From positions 235,539,336-235,603,335 of the forward strand of contig NC_080572.1 in the NCBI RefSeq assembly GCF_030247185.1: DNA of 64,000 bases, in the 5' to 3' direction. This stretch comes from Malaya genurostris. Its lineage: Eukaryota; Arthropoda; Insecta; Diptera; Culicidae. A model generated the notes under the pieces. That model made no database searches. It was not told the origin of the DNA and was given only the letters and a program-made list of their open reading frames with translations. Below are positions 35,909-46,461 of the stretch, in pieces (position 1 is the first letter of the stretch; each line of letters starts with the position of its first letter). The translations under genes were made by a program, and so were the position numbers.

Positions 35909-37099
35909 CTCACCAACACTCGAAGTTTCAGTCCAAAACTTGTTAATCTGTTTCAGTCCAAAACTTGTTAATCCCGCAGCTCGTCATTGCTAATTGCACC
36001 TGCTTCTTGTCCGAAACGTTTCTGCTGCTTTCTGCCGGTTCACACTTCTAACCGAAGCTTTGTTGTTTCCTACTGGATCCCACTTCTAACCGAAGAAATA
36101 TTATTATCGCCGATTGCTTATCCAACAATCTATTTATTGCCAGTAAAACTCTGGGCTTATCCTAAATGGAATCCAAACTTGTTGCGACAACACCGGTCGA
36201 GCTCATTTTCCACTTGCATCTTAAATTCTGTTTCTATCCGAAACTTTTGCTTCTCGCCGGTACCCGTTTCTGTCCGAAACGTCACTGCTGGCCAATTCCC
36301 GTTTCTTTCCGAAACGTTACTGTTGACGAACCCCGTTTCTGTCCGAAACGTCACTGCTGGCCAATTCCCGTTTCTGTCCGAAACGTTACTGTTGACGAAC
36401 CCCGTTTCTGTCCGAAACGTCACTGCTGGCCAATTCCCGTTTCTGTCCGAAACGTTACTGTTGACGAACCTCGTTTCTGTCCGAAACGTCACTGCTGGTC
36501 AATTCCCGTTTCTGTCCGAAACGGTTTTCCTTGGATTCTGTTTCTATCCAAAACTACCGGATCCCCCTTCTAACCGAAGTACTGGTGCTTCCTTCCACTT
36601 CTAACCGAAGTTAATAATACGACCGATTGTTTTTCCAACAATCAATATGGTCAATACCAGGAAAAACCTACATTTATCCTAACCGGATACTGCGACTACC
36701 AGTTTCTGTCCGAAACTTCTTTGTTCGTCGATCTTAGTTTCTGTCCGAAACTACTATATCCTACTTCTAACTGAAGTTCAGCTGCTAACTATTATTTCTA
36801 AAAACAATCTGTATATAGTTTCTCCAGTAAAACACTGGGTTCATCCTAACCGGATGTTACAACTATTCGTTTCTTTCCGAAACGTTGCTTCTAACCGAAG
36901 CGCCACTACTAAATCAAGAATAATTGTTTACCCAACAATCTCGATTTAGTTGTTCCAGTGAAGCACTGGATTCATCCTAACCGGATGTTACAACTATTCG
37001 TTACTTCCCGAAACGTCGCTGCTCGCTACTTCTAACCGAAGCGTTGATCCAAAAAAATTGTTTATCCAACAATCTAAACTATGCTGCTCCAGTTAAGCT
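35909..37099 (-). repeat. copia leader: ordered array of about 30 short hairpins
   Basis: Five classes of perfect or near-perfect hairpin recur. In sense orientation they are A CGTTTC-GGACA-GAAACG; B GCTTC-GGTTA-GAAGC; C CATCC-GGTTA-GGATG; D GATTGTT-GGATA-AACAATC; and E CCAG…CTGG. In classes A-D the stems differ but the five-base loop keeps GGNNA (GGACA, GGAAA, GGTTA, GGATA), with a few exceptions. Their order from the PBS is E-D-B-A-C and repeats about five times, with class A expanded in the fourth unit. It is non-coding. The length is unusual; copia-type leaders are normally a few hundred bases at most. Confidence 0.85.
36265..36523 (-). repeat. 69-bp tandem repeat of class-A hairpins
   Basis: Class-A hairpins begin at 36265, 36300, 36334, 36369, 36403, 36438, 36472 and 36507, with spacing alternating 35 and 34 bases. 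This gives a 69-bp unit in almost four copies. Because 69 is a multiple of three, long open frames run through on several frames; they are artefacts. Confidence 0.92.
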
Positions 37100-37113
37100 C
37101 TGGGCCCATAACC
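37100..37113 (-). other. copia primer-binding site, half-tRNA(iMet) type
   Basis: Directly inside the 5' LTR the sense strand reads GGTTATGGGCCCAG. By known copia biology this pairs with the anticodon-arm region of initiator methionine tRNA (CTGGGCCCATAACC), so a cleaved half-tRNA primes reverse transcription. Confidence 0.85.
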
Positions 37114-38007
37114 TGTTGAAAATTACCAAATGAATATCGAAAACGCTTTTGGTAACAGGTTGAAAGATAAAAGGTAATTTTATTCAAATTCAATTCGTCA
37201 AGTCTCTAAATACTAACAAAGTACATTATCGATATATAATTCATTTCATGCATTATATTAACACTGCCCTACTTATGATACAACCCAGTAAATCCGAACA
37301 TCGGACGCATCGTGCAAGAAAGCTTTTGATTGCTTTTCGAGCTTACATAGTGTATCGGTAGAACAAAAGAGTGAAGAAATACCAAAACAGAGAGCGGATG
37401 TCTGATACTCAGGGGATGGGATATGTCGGGGTTGGATTTCCAACTCCGAACATAGGGCCAGAGTTTTTCTGGCCCTAAGAGGCGAATGACCTAAAGGTTA
37501 AAGCCTCTATGATCAAAACAAAATATTGTATTTCAAACCCTATCGGGTAGACGTCGGCTCGAAAATGCCTTGTTTGATGTTCCTTCGCTCTGTTCCTATA
37601 GCGATACATAATGTAAACATAAAGCTTTTTTAGGTCAGCGCGGTTGATGCAAATGGTGCAGAATTGTCCGATGACGGGCCGATCGAAGCGCTACGATCGG
37701 CCCTATATCGTGCTCAATCGGTCCGATAATCGGACCGATGATCGGACTTATGCGGGTCTACAAATTTCACTGGGAATGTACACAGTCCTACTTGACATTA
37801 ATATATACCCTATATTAATGTGTTTACATGCAGCGTGTAAGTCTACCCAAAGGCGAATGTCACATTGAAGCTTTCACTATAAAGCTTTCATAACATAGTT
37901 TCGTCACAGGTGGTAATTGTATAGAGCTTTCATTGAATGTCAAATTGTATCTTTACAATCGAATGCTGTGCAATCATTTATATTGCTTCGCATTGTATAT
38001 TTTAACA
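37114..38007 (-). repeat. 5' LTR of the copia element
   Basis: 894 bp, ending (sense) in TTTTCAACA directly before the primer-binding site. CTTAT after 38007 matches CTTAT before 32181. Confidence 0.95.
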
Positions 38008-39424
38008 CTTATTTCATAATATTTATTTGCGTTCCAGCATGTTTAATGTAACTAATCCATAATTTAGTCTAAGCGCATCGTTTAAATTTCTAGTAATGCA
38101 AGAGGGGAAAGTTGCACAATTCAAACAATCGATCAACTACCATTTCGAATTCGGAAGCATAAATAAAGCGTGTCATATTCGTATTCACGACATCCAGTTA
38201 TGTCTCTGACATTACACACCCGTACTTTTTACCCAAGTTATCTAAACCCTTGGGTAGCTTAAGCCTTCAGCTACACTTCCCAGTTTTTGGTTTGGAAAAA
38301 TATGCATTAGTTTCCGTGAAAAGTCAAGATTAAGTGACAAAACCAAAATCCAAAATCTTAGGAACTGCGGGGCTAATCCACTAGCTCTATGGGGTAACTT
38401 TACCTCCTGCAGTGCCAAATAATTGATGTTTAAACTGACTTCAGAGTTCAGAGTTTTAAAAATCCGTTAAGAATTTCAAGTCGAAAATTATGTGTCCGGT
38501 TGAGCCCCACAAAGATAATTCATTTTCGAGACGCAATAATAATTTTATTTTCCATATAATCACTGGATTCAGCACGAAATTAACATTTTGAAGCACTATC
38601 CAAACCACCATTACAATGCACAGAAATCAAGAATATCAAAAATATCTTAAAAATTCAGTGAAAAACAAGATCCAGCTAACTGTCTGTCACATGAAAACAT
38701 TTGCAAAGTCAATTCTTGGATCGAAATAATTGCTTGTTTAGAGATATTAAAGCTGTCTGGTTAAACCTCGTGTCCGGAGTAGCCCCGGTCTTCCCTATCT
38801 TTAGCGCACCAAAACCTGACCTGATCGTTGGAAAAGCTTAAAACTAAAACCGTATCAAAATGTTCTAATAAAACGAAAACGTATTCAATTTTATTTAGTT
38901 TACTTCGACGTCAGTCAGTACAATAACAAAAAGTATTCTGCAAGTAGCAGAAATTTTAAGTCTGCATAGCGGTTTATGTTGAACTGCTACGTGGTATAAC
39001 ATGGTAACATAAACTGTTATGCACAGAGTAGTCGGAAACAACACGTAAAGCTAATAAAAATGGCTATGTTCCCTAAGCACAAAAATTGGTTAACACCTAG
39101 ATGACCTAAATGAATGATTAAAAGTTGTTTTATGATAAAATGGTCCTTACTGTACGAATATTTCTCGTATTTTACTAGAATTAATAGATTCACTTTGGTG
39201 ATACGTAATATATAATGAGGTTCAAAATAATTTTATTTGAAAAATATGGTTCCTAAAAGCTAAATAAAATTTTGTTAAGAAATGTGACTTTAGAGACTTT
39301 AAGTTTCTTCATGTGTTAGAACATTTCCATAAATTGCTTCTATTTCTGGAGTATAAAGGATGATCTTTTCAAGAGGTATACTATTTGATTAAAAAAAAGG
39401 AAAACTGATGAATTCTTTATTGGA
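38008..39424. other. no gene recognised (within the inferred intron)
   Basis: AT-rich. The words ggggaaagttgcacaattc (about 38104) and gtgtccggagtagccccggt (about 38772) suggest old repeats, but they are not inverted copies of each other. No gene. Confidence 0.4.
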
Positions 39425-39740
39425 ATCGATAGAAGGATCACTATAATTTATTGTTTGAAGATGATTTCATGCAAATGTTTGCCGCGGTAAACTTTTGGCA
39501 CACTCTCTCTAACATATCGGCCGGTATTTCACTGCCACCGGCCAAAAATCCACACCAAACAGGAACTTTTTTTTAGATGCATTGGTAGCTCTTGCAATGC
39601 TTCTGGCTAGTCTTCACTCTAGATGCGGCAATTTTGCTTTTTGACGTATTCATTTAACTAGAAATGAGCTTCGTCGCTGAACACAATTTTCCGATAGAAA
39701 AGTGAAGAAGTCTTCCTCCAGCTTTGCCATCGTCCATTTA
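39425..39740 (-). pseudogene. relic of a mariner-type (DD41D-like) transposase core
   Basis: The minus strand reads KIVFSDEAHF, a stop, LNEYVKKQNCRI, a stop, then ALQELPMHLKK before the frame is lost. This matches the first catalytic region of the element at 61846 (KIIMSDEAHFTLNGCVNKQN). No ends were found. Confidence 0.7.
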
Positions 39741-40280
39741 TTATTAAGTTATAGACAAAACTAAACAAGTCTGTCAAAAACAGTGTTACCAAAAAGGTGC
39801 CAGCACAAAATCACCCTTTAAACAGTTATTTTTTCGCAATTTTATTCATCACTTTGTCGTAGGGTTTCGATAATAATAGTTATAATAAATTGTTGACCTG
39901 TTCCAGTTTCATAACGACATGCCAGTTACAAAACTATTCAAGATGCATTGATTCGGACTCGAAGTTAATAGTTATTTCAAATGTAGGGAAAATATATAAG
40001 TCCACGCAGAGTGTAGACGAAATCTCGCTGCTCATAGATAAACGTAGATTTTTGCTAAACTCTTCCCTATCCTCAACGAGTATTCGTAGGTTATAAATGA
40101 CCCCTCATTGAGCATTTGATGCAATGACGTAATTTCACATGTGACAACATTTAAAGGTATATCGGAATATATGAGCTATGAGAAAAATCAATCGCAAAAC
40201 TAAGCCAATTTTGACGGCACAGATAACGCAAATTTAAATGTTTTACATGCAGTAACAAATAAATCACTTGTTATACTTAC

Positions 40281-40659
40281 TCGGAACCAAGTATCGGCGG
40301 GAGAATTGTCTCGTAACATAGCCCAACTCGTCCCGTTTTTCCTCATGCTTGCCCTCGATGGTCACGTACTTGTCCGTTTTTCGTACGGTGACCTCATGCG
40401 GAGCGAACTGATGCACGTCGACCTCGATGGTGTACTTGTCCCGATCCGAATCGATCCGGGATCCGACATCCCGAAGGCTGAAATATCTCCACGGACGCCA
40501 CAGGCTGGACCAGCGTAGCGGTGGCAATGGTGGATGACGCCAGTAGAACGGATCATCGGCCAGCACCTCCTGGGTGATGGATTTCTCCAGAACCCGGGTG
40601 TAGAGCGGCAAATCCCAGTCGTCCCACCAGCTGCGGTACTGCACCGGAACGAGCGACAT
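40281..40659 (-). CDS. small heat-shock protein sHSP-4, exon 1
   Basis: This exon encodes residues 1-126 and the first base of codon 127. It starts MSLVPVQYRSWWDD like the paralogues; an ATG ten codons upstream in the open frame is not conserved. The arm is tryptophan- and proline-rich (RHPPLPPLRWSSLWRPW), and the alpha-crystallin domain begins near 74 (DKYTIEVDVHQFAPHEVTV, IEGKHEEKRDELGYVTRQF). The exon ends at the phase-1 donor CCGA|GTAAGT, the same site where sHSP-5 and sHSP-6 are split. Reading on past the donor gives a stop after a few codons and a truncated domain. The best exon 2 is at 25886-26037, making a 176-residue HSP20 chaperone. Confidence 0.9.
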
Positions 40660-40861
40660 CGTACTTGTGCTACGAACTAACGGGGCCATCGGTAGGGTAG
40701 ATGTGGATCGTATCGGCGGCGGAAGATTAGGAGAGCAAGAGACTGACGCTTAGAAAACTATTCGGTCAAAAGAATGATAGTGTGTTTTATCGATTTAACA
40801 GGGTTTCACTAAATATAAATTCAAATCTTGATACTCTAGATGCTACAAGATGGCTACAGCC

Positions 40862-40876
40862 ATTCTAGAACATTCA
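40862..40876. promoter_or_regulatory. three-unit heat-shock element of sHSP-4
   Basis: aTTCt aGAAc aTTCa is a perfect HSF trimer site about 200 bases upstream of the start codon. A weak TATA-like stretch (tttatattta, minus strand, near 40808-40818) lies between. Another pair, tGAAa gTTCt, is at 41009-41018. Confidence 0.65.
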
Positions 40877-40879
40877 ATT

Positions 40880-42419
40880 GCGTCGCAATTGAAATAAATA
40901 GGAAATTTTCGTAAATTAGCGAATTTTTTTTTCTCTCGAATGTCACTTTCGCGCACTTTTATCACTTTCACTCTTACCTCTAGGGAAGGCACGAAGAGAA
41001 TGAAACTGAAAGTTCTGACCAAGTCAAGAATCACTTCCGAATCAGCTGACGACCGAATCGTATTTAAACTTGCCACACTTGGCTGCACGAGGAGAACCCA
41101 AAGAACGCGGTTATTTTCGAAACTTTACTTCGTTTCGTTTGCGTTCGCTGCTTTTCCTGAACTTGAACTGCTCTGGGTGGGAGTGCCGGAACGACTACGA
41201 GTCGTGCCCTGCAGTGGGTTGGGATTTTGTTTTGGTTCTGCTACGAACGAACTTGCTGCTCATTTTCCGCGGGTGATATCAAACAATACCTAGCTACAGA
41301 CAATTGACAATATAGTAACAATTGCTTGTTATGTACGACCGAGTATTTTCGCTGCCAGGTGAATCTATCAAAGCGTGCTTGTTTATGCACAGCGGTACCA
41401 CTCGGTATCACGCCGCCATCAGACGAGGTGGAAGTGATTCACGGGGTGAGAAGTGCAACGACAGTTTGAAACTATGCCAACATACAGAACATTCACACGG
41501 GTGCAATGGCGTAGCCGAGGGGAGATTTTAGGGGTATGATCCTCCCCACATATCTGAATGTGTTTCGATGTAGACGATTCATGACTACGCCTCTGTATGG
41601 AAACAAATTGAAAAAGAAGCTGTTTATGGCAAAAATAGCGGTCACAGATCGGTGTGTCTATTCGATGACATTAAGCAATACTCGTGAGTTCTATCAACCG
41701 TGAAGATCACTTTGGATGACGTGAAATTCTGAATGGAATGATTAATACGATTACGTATAAGGTTTAGTTAATATGTTATTTTCGTTTGGATATCGATTAA
41801 TTTGAGACGATTTCAGATTCTGTTCTACTGACGATACCTCTCATCGATTAAAATAGATTATATAGGGGAAGCCTCTAGATATTTCCAATCGGAATTTCAG
41901 ATAGAATATTGTTCAAGTCTTAATGTTAGTAGCTGGACAGTAGACGTATCCACGTAAGTGTCCTATATATTAGGAATCGTAATGAAATTGTCTCTGCTGC
42001 CACTAAACATCAGCTGCAATCACTATTGTGGATGATGACGCTGGTGTATTCCGAAGGAACCGAAAGAGACAAACCCAAAAATCTCCAATCAGTGTCTGCC
42101 GATGGAAGTGGAGGGTAATTTTAACTGGTGATGCGATTTCTGGACTGATCTCACGCAGGTAAGAGATCGTTGGGATATGACTATTGACGAATTTCGTATT
42201 TCGTGGTGACCCTTTCAGATTTCAATGGAACCTACATGAAGACTTTGTAACAAAAACCAATACATTTTTTCCAAAAATAATCTAGACCGTCTTTTGAAAA
42301 GAGCCAATGTTTTTTACTAATTTGAATATAAACGTGTGACAATCGCTTGAACATTTCGTATGATGTCGAAGTAAGTTCCACTTTAGAGTTTTTCGTCATT
42401 ATTTACCGTACTTACAGAG
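40880..42419. other. intergenic, no gene recognised
   Basis: The first 400 bases are the upstream region of sHSP-4 and less AT-rich; the open frames there lack family signatures. No promoter on the plus strand or mobile element was identified. Confidence 0.45.
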
Positions 42420-43130
42420 CCGGTATTCAGGAACCAGCGTAATCCAAAACGATTCGTATGACCATAAATTGATATGACGAATAAATTGTAATAGTTTTGA
42501 ATCTAACTTTGAAGCTTTTTGGTATTGTCATCTTCTATATCGGTTTAAAGTTTTAAAACTTTTCAAATTCACCAATTTTGTATGGGACCATAAGTATTTT
42601 AATTTGAATTTTTGAATATGAAGTTCGATTTGGCATATTTTGAGAAAACGATTGAGCTTTGAGAAATGATTCGATACCGGAACCGGTGTAACCGAAGTCA
42701 GGTAAATTCACCTAAGGAGGTGTATAGTTTACATTTCATTAAAAACTTTTGGAAATCAGTGTAGACATCATCGTATTGTTAATTTAATTTTATGGTACCT
42801 TCCGGATCGAAAACAGAATACTGCTAAAACTGAAAGCTGGTTATCGACTATTCAAATCTGCAAACCCGATAAACCTGTTTAATTTATGTGAAGTGGACAT
42901 TTTTATACTAGTCATCCTATATCTCTTAAACCGAAAGTCGGATCTGACTAATAAGCAAGATGTTTTATAGGACCTTAAGTCCTTTCATTTGAATCTTAGA
43001 TGGTTCTTAGATTTCATTTGAATCTTAGATCGGTTGAGTCGGGAGTTGTTCGGGAGTATACAACTTTTAATAAGAATCTGAGTTTGTAGAAAACGGTTGA
43101 GCCATATCTTCGAAAAAATTCATCTTTCAT
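42420..43130 (+). repeat. CCGGAACCGG-family repeat
   Basis: Includes ttgtatgggaccataagtat, tcgataccggaaccggtgta, aggaccttaagtcctttcat and gaaaacggttgagccatatc in family order. A 252-bp part (42525-42776) is duplicated at 44093-44345. Confidence 0.65.
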
Positions 43131-44092
43131 TCATCTTGATCTTGCAGTATTTATTGCTGTAAGGGATCAGGGTCATTTCGCCGAAAGCCATTTCGTCAAA
43201 AGCCGTATGGCCGACAATCATTTCGCCGCTTGCTATTATTGTTTCACGCTCTAGTTATTTCAACTAAAATGTTGTTGAATAAACTAACATATCGGTTGAT
43301 TTTGTCATAACCATTCAGGTAAACGATATTGCTGTATTCAAATGCTGTCACTTGGTGAAGGACGAAGACGACAAAACACAGAATAAAAATCCTTTTCATT
43401 TAGCCAGAAATGTTTCATATTGAAAATTTTCAATGGCAAATGAACGTAATTTACACTGAAAATCATTTCTACCTATTTTTTGAGGAGAAATCACTCATTG
43501 TCGAGCTCTTCCATCCCTCGTTACCCAAAATTGGCGAGATTTTGAGGAAACTATAGTTGATTTCGGGTAGGTTTTGACCCAAAATTAGGTAGCGGTTGGT
43601 AAGAGTGCATGTCAGCTACGTAGTGACCGTTTCATGTAAGTGAAGGTATGCAGAAGAATATAAGAGTTGATTGTAAAATAAGTTTTCCATGTATTAACTA
43701 TTCCTACAGTATAAATACTTAATTATTAAAAATGCCTAACGCTTAAAAATTTGCTGCTAAAGTGAAGTGGTACTATTTGTTTTTTCTTGAAAGTGCATCT
43801 CTAGCATTATGCTTATCAGCAACATTTTTGCCATTCCGCAAGTGGAGGAAACATTTTTCAATGTCCAGTGAACATTTTGCTGGTGAATTCTCTCTTGGGA
43901 ATTTTAATCTTTTGTTGCATTTCTATACCATCTGTGAGTTCAGTTAGCTATAAGCAGCTACTTAGGCAAAATTTCATTGTTCAAGCGGCAAACGATTGAA
44001 TGGCCCGAAGAGACTAGCATTTAAAAAAATCGACTTTCTGGGAATCTCAAAATTCTTCCAAAAAAAATTTTTTTAGGTGACACTGAATCTCA
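43131..44092. other. no gene recognised; short gccatttcgtcaaaag-type repeat
   Basis: Around 43175-43235 the motif 'catttcgccgaaagccattt' is reiterated. The open frame at 43762-43944 has SSEHFAGEF, faintly like a THAP-domain end, but nothing else supports it. Confidence 0.4.
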
Positions 44093-44345
44093 ATTGTCAT
44101 CTTCTATATCGGTTTAAAGTTTTAAAACTTTTCAAATTCACCAATTTTGTATGGGACCATAAGTCTTTTAATTTGAATTTTTGAATATGAAGTTCGATTT
44201 GGCATTTTTTGAGAAAACGATTGAGATTTGAGAAATGATTCGATACCGGAACCGGTGTAACCGAAGTCAGGTAAATTCACCTAAGGAGGTGTATAGTTTA
44301 CATTTCATTAAAAACTTCTGGAAATCAGTGTAGACATCATCGTAT
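44093..44345 (+). repeat. recent copy of 42525-42776
   Basis: About 252 bases, with only four substitutions that I can count against the copy 1.57 kb upstream, both in direct orientation. It belongs to the CCGGAACCGG repeat family. Confidence 0.85.
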
Positions 44346-44387
44346 GAATCGAAGAGTAATACAATAATTTAATGTTATACCACAGTA

Positions 44388-45612
44388 ACAGTTCGGCTGA
44401 AAAGTTCGTATCGTTTAATAGAAACACACATTTTTTTGCCAAAATTCGTTTTTATTATTCAACATAATTGCCATCAGAGGCGATACAGCGATTATAGCGA
44501 TTTTCCAACTTTTCGATACCATTTTTGTAGTACGATTTGTCCTTTGTCTCAAAATAGGCCTCAGTTTCAGCGATTACCTCTTCATTGCTTCTAAATTTTT
44601 TACCAGCGAGCATTCTCTTGAGGTCTGAGAACAGGAAAAAGTCACTGGGGGCCAAATCTGGAGAATACGGTGGTACAATTCGTTCAATTTCAGCATGGTT
44701 TTCATCGACTTGTGACACGGTGCATTGTCTTGATGAAACAAAACTTTTTTCTTCTTCAAATGAGGCCGTTTTTTTTGAAATTTCGTCCTTCAAACGCTCT
44801 AATAACGCTATATAATAGTCACTGTTGATGGTTTTTCTCTTTTCAAAGTAGTCGATGAAAATTATACCATGCGAATCCAAAAATACAGACGCCATAACCT
44901 TACCGGCCGATTGTTGAGTCTTTCCACGCTTTGGGTTCGGTTCATCGCGTGCAGTCCACTCAGCTGACTGTCGATTGGACTCCGGAGTGAAGTGATGGAG
45001 CCAGGTTTCGTCCATTGTTATATATCGACGAAAAAATCGGTTTTATTTCGATATAACAGCTCCAAACACTGCTGAGAATCATCAATTCGTTGTTGTTTTT
45101 GATCGATTGTGAGCTCACGCGGCACCCATTTTGCACAAAGCTTTCTCATATCCAAATATTCGTGAATAATATGTCACTTTACGGTTATTGAAAATAATTT
45201 TGTGGATTTTTTTCACGTTTTCATCGGTAACAGCCTCTTTTGGACGTCCACTGCGTTCATCGTCTTCGGTGCTCATATGACTAGTACGAAATTTTGCAAA
45301 CCACTTACGAATTGTTGCTTCGCCCGGTGCAGAGTCTGGATAACACTCATCAAGCCATTTTTTGGTATCGGCGGCACTTTTTTTCATCAAAAAGTAGTGT
45401 TTCATCAACACACGAAATTCCTTTTTTTTCCATTTTTTTCACAATAACAAAAGTAGCTTCACTCAAAATGCAATATCTCACAAACTAATAATCAGACAGC
45501 TGTCAAATTTATACACGTATCTTTTGAAGGTTGGTACTAACTGAAAATGGTATGGATTTAATTCTAGTGGCGCCCTCTCATAGAAACGATACGAACTTTT
45601 CAGCCGATCTGT
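44388..45612 (-). mobile_element. mariner element (DD34D type), 1225 bp, inactive
   Basis: Inverted ends of about 28 bases contain the perfect block cggctgaaaagttcgtatcg and are flanked by TA. The transposase on the minus strand is broken. It is a different family from the mariners at 27738 and 63446. Confidence 0.9.
44455..45411 (-). pseudogene. mariner transposase, frameshifted
   Basis: The N-terminal part (45115-45411: KKWLDECYPDSAPGEATIRK, GRPKEAV linker) and the catalytic part (44455-45015: MDETWLHHFTPESN, then PPYSPDLAPSDFFLF) lie in different frames. The second aspartate motif (VLFHQDNAPCHKS) is readable only in yet another frame near 44720. The SPDLAPSD ending marks a DD34D mariner. 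At least three lesions make it non-functional. Confidence 0.88.
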
Positions 45613-45636
45613 TATTATGAGTGTATAAGAATATGA

Positions 45637-45810
45637 TTGATATGAGAAAGGCATCATTACACTACTAGGTGGATTGAAACAGCATTTTAATTGTGTTATT
45701 CAGTGTAAACATATGTATGTAAAGCTATGGTAGGATTATTTCGCCTATTCGCCACTAATGGCGTTACTTGTTGTCGTGCACGGTCCCTATAGAGAAAGGC
45801 AAAAATGGAA
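45637..45810 (-). repeat. terminal piece of the GAGAAAGGC repeat
   Basis: tatgagaaaggcatcattac then actactaggtggattgaaac is an inverted copy of the family's left end; agagaaaggcaaaaatgg follows at about 45790. Together with 44346-44387 it formed the target of the mariner insertion. Confidence 0.55.
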
Positions 45811-46461
45811 CGGCATCGTATACCATTTTTAAATTTGACAGTAGAAATGTTCGAATCAATGAGATTAGAACGGCTTGTTGGGAATACGTTTGTTCCAGTT
45901 ACAGTTCTATTATAGATCTTCCATATAAAACTTCTAGCTGCTAAATTTTCTCCAAGGGTTTTCAAGGAATATTAATAAACCGAAATTGCCAGCTTGGATT
46001 TCAAAAATATCTCCCACATGGTTTTTCGGAATCTACTCTTTAAACCCGTTCCAAAAATCTCCATATTATAGTGGTTTCCATGGAATATCAATAACCCGGA
46101 AATAGTTTTAATTCTATGCATAAACCTCAAGGTTTGTAAAAATAAAGTTTGCTTTCTTTTGGATCTGGTTCCTAAAAATAGTAAATTATTCTATTCGGCT
46201 TCTATGATGAACGTTTAAAAAGGGGAAATGTACTTTAATGATTCCCCTCTTTGTGAGAGGCTAAGCATTCCAGTTATTTCCAAAGGAGCCTTATAAGCTC
46301 CGCTCTCACCAATAACATTCATTCAATGACTAGAGTGAACCGTGAAAAAAGCCGCATCATTTCTGATTACGGTACCAGTTTCAATCGATACAGTGTGAAG
46401 TGTAAGTCACCGGTTTTGCTCGTCCTGCTACAACAGTCTACCTGAACCGCGAAGTCCGATT
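45811..46461. promoter_or_regulatory. upstream region of sHSP-5
   Basis: No perfect three-unit HSE is visible. A TATA-like TTATAAG lies at 46291-46297, about 165 bases before the start codon, and single HSF-like units (cattccagttatttcc) lie at 46266-46281. Heat control of this gene therefore looks weaker than for sHSP-1 to -3, or uses other elements. Confidence 0.4.

Larger units (their letters stand above)
32181..38007 (-). mobile_element. Ty1/copia LTR retrotransposon, 5.83 kb, defective
   Basis: LTRs of 898 and 894 bp bound the element. They begin TGTT and end AACA in the sense (minus) direction, and the 5-bp duplication CTTAT stands at both outer edges. The 5' LTR is on the right. A primer-binding site, a 1.2-kb hairpin-rich leader, broken gag-pol and a polypurine tract follow in the expected order. 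The internal protein region is too short (about 2.7 kb), and I see no intact reverse-transcriptase core. The copy is therefore dead by itself but could be copied in trans. Confidence 0.95.
26038..40280 (-). other. inferred 14.2-kb intron of sHSP-4, filled with transposons
   Basis: It runs from donor GTAAGT at 40280 to the acceptor ttcccattccag at 26038. It contains a deleted mariner, a foldback hairpin, an orphan LINE ORF1, a whole copia retrotransposon and a DD41D relic. The homologous introns of sHSP-5 and sHSP-6 are 70 and 69 bp. The join is inferred from splice sites, phase, strand and protein fit; no transcript evidence was available. Confidence 0.75.

Noticed and set aside
36265..36523. 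CRISPR array suggested by regularly spaced palindromic repeats
   Set aside because: The intervening 'spacers' are themselves repeated, no cas genes exist, and the array lies inside a eukaryotic retrotransposon leader.
35987..36604. 205-residue repetitive protein on the plus strand (SVRNVTAGQFPFLSE repeats) and its companions in other frames
   Set aside because: The 69-bp tandem unit is divisible by three and keeps several frames open at once. The strand is antisense to the copia element, and the repeated feature is the hairpin, not a protein motif.
43762..43944. THAP-domain protein fragment (KWRKHF…SSEHFAGEF)
   Set aside because: Only a short stretch is reminiscent; the CxxC pair and the rest of the domain are not found.
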